Assembly (NCBI RefSeq): GCF_963662255.1
Contig: NC_085060.1
Location: forward strand, 7,813,630-7,877,629
Direction of reading: 5' to 3'
DNA: 64,000 nt
Source of the DNA: Cinclus cinclus
Lineage: Eukaryota > Chordata > Aves > Passeriformes > Cinclidae
Shown: in pieces, positions 42,201-50,404 of the stretch
How positions within the stretch are numbered: the stretch's first letter is position 1
How the letters are laid out: the number at the start of each line of letters is the position of its first letter
The notes under the pieces: model-generated
Databases searched by the model: none
What the model was told of the DNA's origin: nothing
What the model saw: only the letters and a program-made list of their open reading frames with translations
Translations under genes and position numbers: made by a program

Positions 42201-44627
42201 TTGTCTTTGCCAGGTGGCCTTGTTAGTGCAGTTTCTGATTGAAAACTCAGGAGAGATTTTTGGGGGTGATATTGCTTCCTTGTTCCAAAGACCTGACAAA
42301 AAGAAGTCCAAAAACTCAGCAGAATCTCTGGGTAAGTTGGCGGTAGAAAGTCTTCAGAAATATTTAAAATCTTTTAATATGTAAAGTCCTCAGACAAAAG
42401 AGTTTTCTTTACCTTCATATTTCTTGTAAGGAACAGCACTGCAAACCAGTTGGGTTTGGTTTTCCCTTTGCCTTTCAAGCATAGGCAGGAAGAAGTAGTA
42501 AAGCAGAGGGCAGAGCTGCAGAAACTCCTGTGTGTCCCCAGAGATGGTTGTCTTTCTTTGTGGCTGCTGTTAAACCTACTCTAGCCATCGCAAGAATTTA
42601 GTTTAGCCTTAGCACTGCTATGTCCCAGCAGTATTTTTATTTTCCATGTTAGTTCTGTAAAGCTAAACCACATGGTTTTTATGGAAAGAGATGGAGTTGT
42701 CTGGGTTAACTATCCTATGAATACAGGCCAGTGGTGAAAACTGGTTATCAAGCCAGAATTTTTTTATTATTTCCTGTGAGAATAATGGATCATCTTTATT
42801 TTTCCATGGACTTGATATAATTTCCCTGTTTTGGTTGTGAGGTACTATATATATATGGCAACAAATTAATTTGTGTCCTTTGCCCCAGACATAGGCTTGG
42901 CTCAGCATGATGATTCCTCTGATGAGCTGGAGTTTTCCACCTGTGATTCAGAAGAGCCAAAGCACGCCCTGGAATCTGAAACAGATGCCATTTTTGAAAC
43001 ACCCAGCAGCTTGTTACTTGATGAGGATCAGGAAGACTGGGACTTGTTCAGTGAGATCACAGCCTGCTACCAAAGCAAAGCCCAGACCAATGCCAGTGCA
43101 GACAGCTATGAGCTCCTAGAGGAGGATGGCTCCTTCTGCTCCATCGGCTCCATCCGCTCGCTCAGCCCAGCCAGGGACCGGTGCTCCTCTGAACCCAGCG
43201 TCTGCCTCAGCTCCCAGCTGCCCACACAGAGCCATGAGCCAGTAGCCCGCCAGTCCAGCTGTGATGCCACCATCATGAGCAGCCACCCGGACTACATCCA
43301 CAGGCTCAGGCAGCTGCAGATGGAGAGCCAGAAGCTCATTGATGAAGGCCTAAGCCCTGGGGCTAATAAGGCCAGGCAGAACATGTGGCAATCACCTCAA
43401 ACCACCTCCAGGGTGAAGCAGCTCAGCCTTCAGAAGGCCAGCCTGTCCAACAGGTCCAGTTTTTCCAGCCTGTCCTCTACCACCACCTCCCCATCTGCCT
43501 CCTCACTTAGCTCCTTAGACAGTGCTTTCTCCTACTGCTCAGAGTCATCAGCCATTAGTCCCACAGATGTCTCATCCCTGCCATTCATGTTTGGCACTTC
43601 TGCCAGACTTCATGCTGTGTCTCCCACAGCTGCCTCAAGGTCCCAAAAAGAGTGGCACAAATCCTTCCCATCTCCTGTGCCTTCACATCTGTGCAATCTG
43701 GACAGTTTTCATGAGGGTGAATCCAAGGCTGGAGAGACCAGTCATTGCTTTGGAGAGCAAAAAAGTTTTCCATGTGTCAGCAGAGCTGCCATGGGAAGCC
43801 CATTCACTGACATTAACTGGGAAGAAGAGGAGAGACAGCTGAGTTGTTCAGGGTGCCCTGGCCCAGGGTTCAGGAGCCAAGATTATACCAAAGAGTTTGA
43901 ACAAAGCCCTGAGTACCCAGCTGCCAGCCCATCCACTGAGACATCCCCACAGGTCAGTCACCAGCAGCACAGGGAGAAGACAGTGAAGAACATAGAAATC
44001 AAGGGCATTGACGACTGCCCTCTGAGCCAGGAAAGCCTGAAGCGCACCAAGATAACTTTTTATGTGGCCCCAAATAAAGAAAGCTCTTGGGGGTCTCAAG
44101 GGAGAGAAGAGGAAAGATCTGTGACCAACACCAGCAGCAGAGACTCACCCAGTAGCAGCAGTGAGCAGAGCCTGTCCAAGAGCTTACAGACTGTGAGAGT
44201 CCACATCCCCCAGACAGTTTTCTATGGGCAGAACACCCCCCTTGTCCTGCAGTCCATCTCCAGGCGCTACCACCATGAACCGACGGTCCCATCCCTGCAG
44301 GCTGAGCACAGGGAGAGCCCCCAAAGTGCCTCTGCTCCCGAGGAGCTGGAGAGAAAACCAGTGGAAATGGCGCAGGCGCCAACCCAGAGCAAGGGCTTTG
44401 ACACATTCAGCCACTCCATCCGCATCATCCTCCCTGACTCCATCCGAAACACCATCAGGGACTACTTCAAACACGATGAAACCGAGCCCTGTCCCACAGC
44501 AGAGGCGGAAGCAGTGGAGAAGGAACTCCTCCGGAGCAGGGTGGAGTGGCTCAGGAGCCAGCCTGTGGCAGAGGTGGCCACAGAGGAGCGTGACACAGCA
44601 GTGTTTGCAGAAGAAACATTTGTTTAA
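30165..44627 (+). CDS. ARHGAP20-like: ARHGAP20-like Rho GTPase-activating protein, 14 coding exons (gene-level entry)
   Basis: The gene encodes a predicted GTPase-activating protein that switches off Rho-family GTPases in the cytoplasm or at membranes. Coding exons: 30165-30247, 32891-33061, 33566-33715, 34239-34280, 35004-35088, 35928-36005, 36186-36252, 37525-37713, 38454-38629, 39138-39299, 40415-40524, 41448-41637, 42214-42331, 42889-44627. All introns are GT-AG and the phases agree, giving 3,360 nt without an internal stop, or 1,118 residues from the ATG at 30168. Domains: PH about 45-151, RA about 155-245, RhoGAP about 341-520, then a Ser/Thr-rich tail to 1118. The GIFRRSA loop carries the arginine finger (R364), and NLALCIAPNMLW (473-484) is the conserved RhoGAP asparagine region. 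The order of domains and several tail motifs match ARHGAP20. The divergence and the moesin neighbour suggest a paralogue (ohnologue) rather than the ARHGAP20 next to RDX. An upstream coding exon may be missing, because mammalian ARHGAP20 has an in-frame N-terminal extension before the equivalent of K-M-K. Confidence 0.9.
32891..33061 (+). CDS. ARHGAP20-like: ARHGAP20-like exon 2, start of PH domain
   Basis: The acceptor CTCCAG precedes 32891 and the donor GTAAGA starts at 33062. The exon encodes the first PH strands, including ILDERVQLTVGLQTQERHL and ILFSDVLVIAKSK. The ERHLILFSDVLVIAK block is the typical PH strand pair and matches ERHLFLFNDLFVVAK in ARHGAP20. The exon is in phase with both neighbours. 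Confidence 0.9.
33126..33220 (+). mobile_element. Short CR1 3' end
   Basis: It holds the + strand CR1 3' signature: CCAGGCATTGGACTCAATGATCATGTGGGTACCTTCCAACTC followed by GATTCTTGATTCT, written here as seen in pieces (GGACTCAATGATCATGTGGG, TACCTTCCAACTC). It is diverged and lies in an intron. Confidence 0.8.
33566..33715 (+). CDS. ARHGAP20-like: ARHGAP20-like exon 3, PH domain core
   Basis: The acceptor TGTAG precedes 33566 and the donor TTCAG|GTATC is at 33716. The product SSSSLKLKKQVHLSEVWTG... ending FVIGWPITNYVVTF aligns with the IKLTDMWTASC...FVLGWPTVNFVATF stretch of ARHGAP20. The exon begins one base into the Lys codon split with exon 2. Confidence 0.9.
34239..34280 (+). CDS. ARHGAP20-like: ARHGAP20-like exon 4, 42-nt microexon ending the PH domain
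   Basis: This very short exon (42 nt, 14 codon equivalents) has a good acceptor (TCTTCAG) and a consensus donor (GTG|GTAAGT at 34281). It encodes SADVKERWLSALL, the C-terminal PH helix with its near-invariant Trp. It is too short to appear in ordinary ORF scans, but the flanking exons need it for frame and for the PH fold. Confidence 0.88.
35004..35088 (+). CDS. ARHGAP20-like: ARHGAP20-like exon 5, PH-RA linker
   Basis: The acceptor TTTCAG precedes 35004 and the donor GTAAGT starts at 35089. It encodes HINEVKQNEYLKNL followed by TLQIVVLDDDNCSS, the first strand of the RA domain. It ends in phase 0. Confidence 0.9.
35928..36005 (+). CDS. ARHGAP20-like: ARHGAP20-like exon 6, RA domain
   Basis: The exon is 78 nt, phase 0 at both ends, with acceptor TTTCTAG and donor GTAAGT. 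The product TTSVNVSNVETAESVMKKTL plus LQLGLP matches the RA pattern (T-I-x-V-x-x-x-x-T-A-x-x-V) and ARHGAP20 KTITVMNSDTANEVINM. Confidence 0.9.
36186..36252 (+). CDS. ARHGAP20-like: ARHGAP20-like exon 7, RA domain
   Basis: The acceptor CAACAG precedes 36186 and the donor G|GTAAGA is at 36253. It encodes GRTSEHHLWVVSGKDEPAYP and LI, the second half of the RA domain. The x-LW-V-SGK-E-x-YPLIG motif matches ARHGAP20. It ends one base into the Gly codon. Confidence 0.9.
37525..37713 (+). CDS. ARHGAP20-like: ARHGAP20-like exon 8, end of RA domain and linker
   Basis: The acceptor CAACAG precedes 37525 and the donor G|GTAGGG is at 37714. It starts HEHPFSIALSCLRDSADQQQ and ends near KEKQCQFVLKPRLQAPMQLR. 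The block LP-KE-QCQF-LKP is shared with ARHGAP20. Confidence 0.9.
37929..38205 (-). mobile_element. CR1 LINE fragment in the intron between exons 8 and 9
   Basis: It begins ATAGAATCACAGAAAATGC and includes CATCCTCTGGGTGAAAAACC and AACCTAAACCTCCCCTGACT. It aligns block by block with the copy at 48977-49575 but is more decayed. Confidence 0.85.
38454..38629 (+). CDS. ARHGAP20-like: ARHGAP20-like exon 9, basic linker leading into RhoGAP
   Basis: The acceptor is TTTTCTATCAG and the donor ATG|GTAAGC. It encodes ESLQKHTKRKKSLIDWALRR, a Ser/Thr/Pro-rich linker, and then KLFGLSLSSVC and LPKPIM, the start of the RhoGAP fold. It ends in phase 0. Confidence 0.9.
39138..39299 (+). CDS. ARHGAP20-like: ARHGAP20-like exon 10, RhoGAP arginine-finger exon
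   Basis: The exon is 162 nt, phase 0, with acceptor CCCTTAG and donor ACG|GTATGT. It encodes DMLLLLYHEGPSTRGIFRRS then ANAKTCKELKEKLNSGDDV and so on. R364 in GIFR is the catalytic arginine finger. The last codon, ACG (Thr400), falls where mammalian ARHGAP20 and most RhoGAPs have Lys (see findings). Confidence 0.93.
40005..40044 (+). repeat. Two tandem copies of a 20-bp unit
   Basis: TTGGCCTGATATTCAGGCAG is followed directly by the same 20-mer with a final C. It lies in the intron between exons 10 and 11 of the RhoGAP gene and looks like a recent tandem slip. Confidence 0.92.
40415..40524 (+). CDS. ARHGAP20-like: ARHGAP20-like exon 11, RhoGAP core
   Basis: The acceptor is TTAATTCAG and the donor AAAG|GTTTGT. 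It encodes DFLRNIPDSVLSSDMHGLWM then EAVDTENRAHKIEAIK. DFLRNIP is the family version of the LRELPEP motif, and R404 is the conserved second arginine. It ends two bases into a codon. Confidence 0.92.
41448..41637 (+). CDS. ARHGAP20-like: ARHGAP20-like exon 12, RhoGAP core
   Basis: The acceptor is TCCCTGAACAG and the donor AAG|GTAATC. It encodes LVNQLPEANLILLRHLFGVL, HHIEQNSGVNQMNAFNLALC and IAPNMLWLPSP. N473 and N481 lie in the NLAxxxxPNMLW motif that contacts the GTPase in RhoGAP domains. Confidence 0.93.
42214..42331 (+). CDS. ARHGAP20-like: ARHGAP20-like exon 13, end of RhoGAP domain
   Basis: The acceptor is TTTGCCAG and the donor G|GTAAGT. It encodes VALLVQFLIENSGEIFGGDI and ASLFQRPDKKKSKNS, the last RhoGAP helix (LxQFLIEN...IFG) followed by a basic stretch. 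It ends one base into a codon. Confidence 0.92.
42889..44627 (+). CDS. ARHGAP20-like: ARHGAP20-like exon 14, long Ser-rich tail and stop
   Basis: This last coding exon is 1,739 nt, with acceptor TTTGCCCCAG before 42889 and stop TAA at 44625-44627. It encodes about 579 residues: an acidic region after DIGLAQHDDSSDELEF, then a segment with SSEPSV, SSCDAT and LRQLQMESQKLIDEGL, and a Ser-rich block (SSLSSTTTSPSASSLSSLDS) with close counterparts in the ARHGAP20 tail. It ends with RVHIPQTVFYGQNTPLVLQS and a probable amphipathic helix around SIRIILPDSIRNTIRDYFKH. The long single open frame and the shared motifs make the call secure. The function of the tail is not visible. Confidence 0.93.
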
Positions 44628-46545
44628 AGTGATGGATGTGGAAGAACTAAATATTTTTAAATATTCTGTAATATATGATCAGGGTGTGAAGAATTTAGCA
44701 GGCTACATGGGGCAACAAGTGTAAAGTAAAACTAATGTGTATGTAATGAAGGGGTTCAATACTCATTTTGGTGGGAGGTGTGTGTGTGGGGGGGCTGTTC
44801 TTGTGTTTTCTTTATGCCCTTTTCTGATGGAAGAGACTTCACTGGCTGGGTGGAGAGTGGAGTGAATACCACCAGACATGAATTAGCTGACCTGTACAGG
44901 GCCTAACTTCATTTATTTTTAATAGCAGGAAAAGAGAAATGTTGCTTTATTTTCTCCAGTCAGCTGCTGATATGCATGGATGACTGGACAACAGGGACAG
45001 CTCATGCTCCATAAGAATTAGTCAAAAATCTTTACACTTGCACAAAACCCACTATTTTTCACTATTCATCACAACCATTCATCCAAAGGAAAATCCTTCA
45101 CCTTCATTCCAGAAATCACTGCTGCTTCACTCTGCTCACCTGCTGTCTGCTCTAGTCTGGCTCACAGCCCACATCCATTATTGGTTGAGGCTGGGTTCCA
45201 AAATCAGCAACTGGAGCCTGGAGTCCAAAGTCCAGCATGCACTCACAGCCTATGTAACATTTTAAGCCCAAGACTGCTTTTTTCTGGAATTAGTTACACA
45301 GTGAATCTTTCTTCTCATACCTTCCCCAAAGTTAGCATTTGACAGAGATACAGTTGCTATAAAGGATTTTAGTGCTGTCAGTTTGACAGGGCTATGAATG
45401 TTCCTCTGTGTTCTCTGGGACTAACTCAGTAGCTGAGTTACAGTCTAGTCAATGCTGATGCCCCTTTCTAGATGCAATGTGGAAGAGGCAACTGACCAAA
45501 TTCGTTGTCATGCTGGAGGGACTAGAGCAGGGCTTGGTTTTAGCATGAGGTCAAGGAGTTGTGGAAGTTGTCAGGAATGTTGAGTAGATGCTGAAGCAAA
45601 GTCACATCTGGTCAGTCCATACACTGAAAGTGTCCAGGCTTCATCAGCGATGCTGGCTCACAGAAGCACCTAGTTCCCTCTCAGCAGAGTATGTGACCCA
45701 GTATGCCCCACCAGAATTAAGTTTGGGGAATTCCAGGCAGGGATGCACTAAGCAGGCTGCTGGTAAGAACCACCAGAGAGATGCAGCCAGGGGACTCCTG
45801 AAGCATCCCTCAAACTATACTCAGAAGTGCCATAGTCATAATGGGACTTGTTAGAGGGTTGTGACACTGCCAGCTGAGCTCTAAAAAGATGCTGAGAGCA
45901 CATTAGTTTGACAGGTTGTTTGACAGTGGGAAAAGTCTCAAAGGTAAAAAGGTTTGGGATGGTTCATTTGAAAGTTACATGAGAGTTTTCTATGGTGGTA
46001 TCTGTGAACAGTGAAGGGGTGAAGGAGATGAGAAATACATGAATCCTAATGACTGAAATGTTGTGCTTGTGGAATTAGTATCCCTGCAAGCTGCTGAATG
46101 TCTGCAAATAGTCAGAACTGGAGCTGCATGACAGCTGCCATGGTTCAGTCCTTGCACAGAGGGGAAAGCCACCTCTGTAAAATTATCTAGTGTCAGATCC
46201 CTCCACTCATCTGCCAGATGCCTGTGAGGGTCAGGGACAGGAACCTGGCCCAGGACTCCAAATTCACACCATCAAATACTAGGGCAGGGGAACCAGGGGG
46301 AAGCCCAGAGCCCACTTTCCGACATGTATACAGTTTGCTTTGTTAGATGAAGGGTGTTTAACTCTCAGATATGGCACTCTCTATCCCAGATCACCTTTGT
46401 GGCCCTTGTATAATGAAAGGTGTATATAATCATAACACAACTCCACCATCATAATTTTCCTCACATGTGAACAGCAACAAGGCATCCACAGTCTTTTTTT
46501 TCCAGAGCTACAGTTGTAACTATTTTAATAAAAGACACACAAGTT
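44628..46545 (+). other. Probable 3' UTR of ARHGAP20-like
   Basis: This is non-coding sequence from the stop codon to about 13 bases past the first good AATAAA on this strand. It holds a GT/G-rich stretch near 44775-44800 and no conserved frame. The extent is inferred from the poly(A) signal only. Confidence 0.55.
46527..46532 (+). terminator. Poly(A) signal AATAAA for ARHGAP20-like
   Basis: A canonical AATAAA is followed within 5-10 bases by CA dinucleotides suitable for cleavage and then by a GT-rich element at about 46545-46561. I found no earlier AATAAA on the + strand after the stop. Confidence 0.6.
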
Positions 46546-48690
46546 GTCCTTGTGGTGTTGTCACCTTTTGTTCTCTTGTTCTTGCTCCCCTCTCTCCCAT
46601 GTCAGGATGGTGGCATTTGCACTGATCTGCTGTGAAACACACTCACCTCTTAGGCCAGGTCTGCCAGGCTGGCCATGCTGGCAAAAAACCTTCTGTCAGC
46701 ACAGCAGTCTAGATATTACTCCTCTCTTTTCAAGAAGGTGAAGCAGCACTAAATATTATAAGAAAAGTCTGCCTATTCTTGGAAGAGAGATGATTCTGTA
46801 TTCTAAACATACTAACAGATTGTAAACTCAGTGGCTGGGTTTAGGTCAAACAAAAGGGACCTGAGCCAAATGCAGAGTAAGAGCTCACAATTTACATCAT
46901 CTAAAAGTATCACAAGAAACTCAGAAAGAGATTAGTTTAGAGGGAGAGGCAGGAAACAGTTTTCCTTGCCTCATTTTAGGCTGCCTAATGTGGACACAGT
47001 CCCCTGGGTAACTGCTCTAACCCAGCTCTGTATTATAGCATTTTTCTTTATTTTAAACAAAACAAAATCCTGCAAAATGTAGCACAAACCAGAGTTCTGG
47101 GCTTAGAAATTTGCAGGTCTCCTTTTCCATGAGCCAGACAATAATGCAACTCAGAGACCAATTTTGAAAATGTTCCACAGCCCTCAGCTTGCTCATAACA
47201 AGAAATAATAAATACACAGACACTTCATTGGCTTTCTGCCCCAGAAAGGCCACGTTTTCCATTAATGTATAGCCCTGAGATGCAAACAGGTTTCCCTTCT
47301 TTCTCTGCCCTTTTTCAGATCATTTAGAATACACTGGCCTGTCACATACTGAAAGCCCTACCCAGTGCCCCACCGGATGTAGGCTCTTGGGAAGTCATGT
47401 TACATGGTCACCATCCAGGAAGCAAGGAGCCTTCAGGGCCTGCTCCCAATTTAGACCAAGGCCAAACAAGTCCAGCTCATCTGCCTTGAAGAGAAATGAC
47501 TCATGCAGTTCAGCCTCATCTTATTTCTGCTCAGGATATATGATTTCTTTCCTTATCCTGCAGGCTGAGAGAAACATGACAGAAGTGCCTGAGGCAGCTG
47601 TAGTTTACTTTAAACTTTCCAATTCTATTTCTGATGTTTCAACTGCCAGGAAAGCCAGTCTTCCCAGACATATTCTCCCTCATCCTTTGCAGGTAGCTCC
47701 TTTGTGCAGAGGCCTCTCTGTTATCCCATGGCATCTTCAAGGGACAGACAGTTCCACCAGAGTAGCACGGGCTACTTTGACTCCCTGCATTTCAGTGCTA
47801 ACAGCTTATCCTAGAAACTCTTTATTTAGAGGCCACCCACACTCTGAAGAGGAACACAGCAGTTATTCAACCCTTCCAAGCCAGAAGCTGCTCCCTCCCT
47901 TGCCATCCTGCCAGGATGTGTGCAGAGAGCTGACATCTTCCAGCAGCAGCCTGGGGTCCAGCCTCAAGCTCACAACAAGTTGGGGACTGAGGAGTGGGAC
48001 TGCAAAGCTCCAGATCACCTTGGCTTTACAAGTGGTGGCATCAGGAGAGGGGGAGACTTGAAGTGCTACTGAAGGTGATGGCTTAACTGCTTTCATTTAA
48101 TCCATATTTATTCTCTTTGCTTTTTTTTTACAGTACACCTGGGACACGTTGGAGGAGAATAGATTTGGGAGAAACAGGCACAGCCTGGAACGCTTTTCTG
48201 ATGTCTGACAAAGCAAAAGGCTACTCTGTCACATTCCAGTCACACAGCTGAAGCCTTAGTACATCACCACATCCATGGTTCCCAAACAGGGCTGGGACAC
48301 TGCAAAAATCCCTCCTGCTGCCATCACCTCTTACAGCATGTGGTTCTGGCCCATGCCAGGAAATCATTCCTGCAAGTACCCTTCTGCTAAGGAAAAAATT
48401 CTGACATGGATAAACGTTTGTACCGATTTTTGCACGAAGGATCAGAGAGGAAGACAAAGCCTATTGAAAGGATTCACAAAGTGTCACTCATCATCTGTGT
48501 CCATGCCCACCAAGCCACCAGAGCACGCCAGGCGTGGCAGGGCTGGTGTTAGCAGTAGGGAAGTGTGAAGGAGCACAGAGATAATCAGACACAAATGGCA
48601 ACTGTGGCTCCCAGAGACAGTCCCAGGCACCGGTCAGTGCGAGAGCGAGGAGGAAGGACGGGCACAGCACAGGGGCCCCGCCACCACTGC
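46546..48690. other. Intergenic stretch between convergent genes, with one 224-codon open frame
   Basis: There is no recognised gene. The + strand frame 47387-48061 is open for 224 codons but begins with TTG, has no recognised domain and shows no conserved motif. An acceptor-like CTTATCCTGCAG ends at 47564 inside it. Confidence 0.5.
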
Positions 48691-48880
48691 GGCCTCCTCC
48701 TCCTCCCTCCTCCTCATAGCCCCCATTGCGGCCTCCTCCTCCTCCTTCCTCCTCCTCACAGCCCCCATTGCGGCCTCCTCCTCCTTCCTCCTCCTCAGAG
48801 CCCCCATTGTGGCCTCCTCCTCCTTCCTCCTCCTCACAGCCCCCATTGCGGCCTCCTCCTCCTTCCTCCTCCCAGCCGCC
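48691..48880. repeat. GC-rich minisatellite, 39-42 bp period, about 5 units
   Basis: Units start with GGCCTCCTCCTCC at 48691, 48730, 48772, 48811 and 48850, and each full unit ends with a CCCCCATTG-type block. All periods are multiples of three, so several frames stay open on both strands (Pro/Ser-rich on +, Gly/Glu-rich on -). I do not take these as genes. Confidence 0.92.
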
Positions 48881-48887
48881 GCCCCCC

Positions 48888-48906
48888 GAGCGCCCCCTGG
48901 CGCCAT
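48888..48906 (-). promoter_or_regulatory. Candidate CTCF site in the gap between convergent genes
   Basis: The + strand reads GAGCGCCCCCTGGCGCCAT, very close to the reverse complement of the CTCF core consensus (AGCGCCCCCTGGTGGCCA). It sits at the edge of the minisatellite, between the 3' ends of the RhoGAP and ferredoxin genes. Confidence 0.55.
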
Positions 48907-48976
48907 CGCGCCGCCACAGCAGCCCGCACTGCGGCCTAGGCCCCAAGGTCACCCTGTAATTTCATCAGTCACGTTA

Positions 48977-49575
48977 TCATAGAACCACAGGACACCTCAG
49001 TTGGAAGGGACCCTTCAGGATCATCGAATCCAACTCCAGGCCCTGTACAGGACATGACAAGAATCCTATAATGTGCCCAGGAGAATTGTCCAAACGATTC
49101 TTAACTCGGGATGGATGCTGCTGCCCCAGGAGCCTGTTCCAGTGCTCAACCACCCTCTGGGTGAAGAGCCTTTCCCCGAGATCCAGCCTAACCCTCCCCT
49201 GACTCAGCTTCGTGCCATTTTCTCGAGTCCTGTCACTGGTCATGAGAGTGAAGAACTTGGTACCTGCCCTTCCACCTCCCCTCATGAAGATGTTGAAGAG
49301 CACAGTGAGGTCTGACCTCAGTCTCCTCCAGGCTGAACAAACCAAGTGACCTCAGCCACTCCTCATAAGGCTTCTCCTCCAGACATTTCATCATCCCCAC
49401 GGTCCTGTGCTGGACCCTCTCTAGTAGAATAATGTCTTTATTTTTTTATATTCAGTGCCCAGAACTACTTTCAGTATTCCAGGTGAGGGCCCACCAGTGC
49501 TGAGTACAGCAGGACAATCCCCTCCTTTGATCTACTGGCAGTGCCGTGCTTAATGCAGCCAACCAAATTTCCATC
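48977..49575 (-). mobile_element. CR1 LINE fragment, longest and best preserved in the window
   Basis: It starts CATAGAACCACAGGACACC, then AGTTGGAAGGGACCCTTCAG, and ends near CTACTGGCAGTGCCGTG. This is the reverse complement of the CR1 3' region, so it has the same orientation as the FDX1-like gene and ends just beyond its poly(A) signal. It is 5'-truncated; no reverse transcriptase frame remains. Confidence 0.93.
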
Positions 49576-49651
49576 CAAATCATTCTATTCCAGCCAGGAT
49601 CATGGTACCTGAACAATGCATGTTGTAGGTTTAAAGGCTCATTATTAGAAT

Positions 49652-49657
49652 TTTATT
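49652..49657 (-). terminator. Poly(A) signal AATAAA for FDX1-like
   Basis: This is TTTATT on the + strand, i.e. AATAAA on the - strand, about 630 bases past the stop codon. It implies a 3' UTR of roughly 49635-50283. It lies about 3.1 kb from the poly(A) signal of the convergent RhoGAP gene. Confidence 0.5.
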
Positions 49658-50283
49658 TGACATGTGGGATAGTACAGCAATGACAAAATTTAACATTTAG
49701 AGAAAGTGGCTGCTTCCAGCACAGAACAATTCAGGGACCCGAAACATCTCAAGTTCATAGAAGTAGTTCCTGCTTCCAGGAACTGTCAGACAAATGTCTT
49801 CAGTATGCTCTTGCTGACCAAACTCACGTTACCTACATTACCAAGCCCATCAGTACACTGACTTGCAAACAGCAATCTCTTCTTAAACTTCCCAAATTGG
49901 AAAAGTCTGCTCCACTTTTAAAGACCCAAGCCTTGCAAAATTCTGAGCAGTTACTCAGAATAGCAGAATTCTTAAATTTCATAGGAGAAAGCGAGTCACG
50001 TACAGCAAAGATATTTACTGACACCCACCCAGGGAAATATAAAGCCATACACTTTAATCCAGTTGCATTCAGCAGAGCATTTAAGCACTTAAAATACACA
50101 CCAAAGACACAATTAAGCATGATGCCTTGTTTAAATAAGAGATTTGCCAAACACACCTTTTATACTGAATCAGAGCTTTACAGCCTACTGCAAGCCAGCC
50201 ACAAAAAGCTGTAGTGTCAACCAAAAGCTAAGTACCCTGCCTTGCCTAAATGAGGATTTAAGTTGTGCAGCAGTCATTTCCAG

Positions 50284-50404
50284 TTACTGTTTGCTTTGCT
50301 TTCCAACCTCCAGCTGCCTCCTCATGTCAGACACATCCATGGGCACCCTCACCGTCAGACCATCCATCGACTTCTTCACACACACCTGGCAGCCAAGGCG
50401 CGAG
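50284..50404 (-). CDS. FDX1-like: FDX1-like exon 4 (fourth Cys ligand, stop)
   Basis: The acceptor TTCTCAG precedes 50404. It encodes [20 protein letters not shown], then [19 protein letters not shown] and TAA at 50286-50284. C148 is the fourth cluster ligand. Confidence 0.93.

Noticed and set aside
30165..44627. TAGAP as the identity of the RhoGAP gene
   Set aside because: PH and RA domains precede the RhoGAP domain and the tail motifs match ARHGAP20. TAGAP, as I recall it, lacks the PH and RA part.
45370..45395. miR-223, expected near MSN in vertebrates, suggested by TGTCAGTTTGACAGG
   Set aside because: The mature miR-223 core (TGTCAGTTTGTCAAATACCCC) does not continue here and no matching arm was seen. 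I found no other match in the window.
48565..48952. Pro/Ser-rich and Gly/Glu-rich proteins in the minisatellite
   Set aside because: All arise from a repeat whose period is a multiple of three. There is no conserved sequence or splice support.
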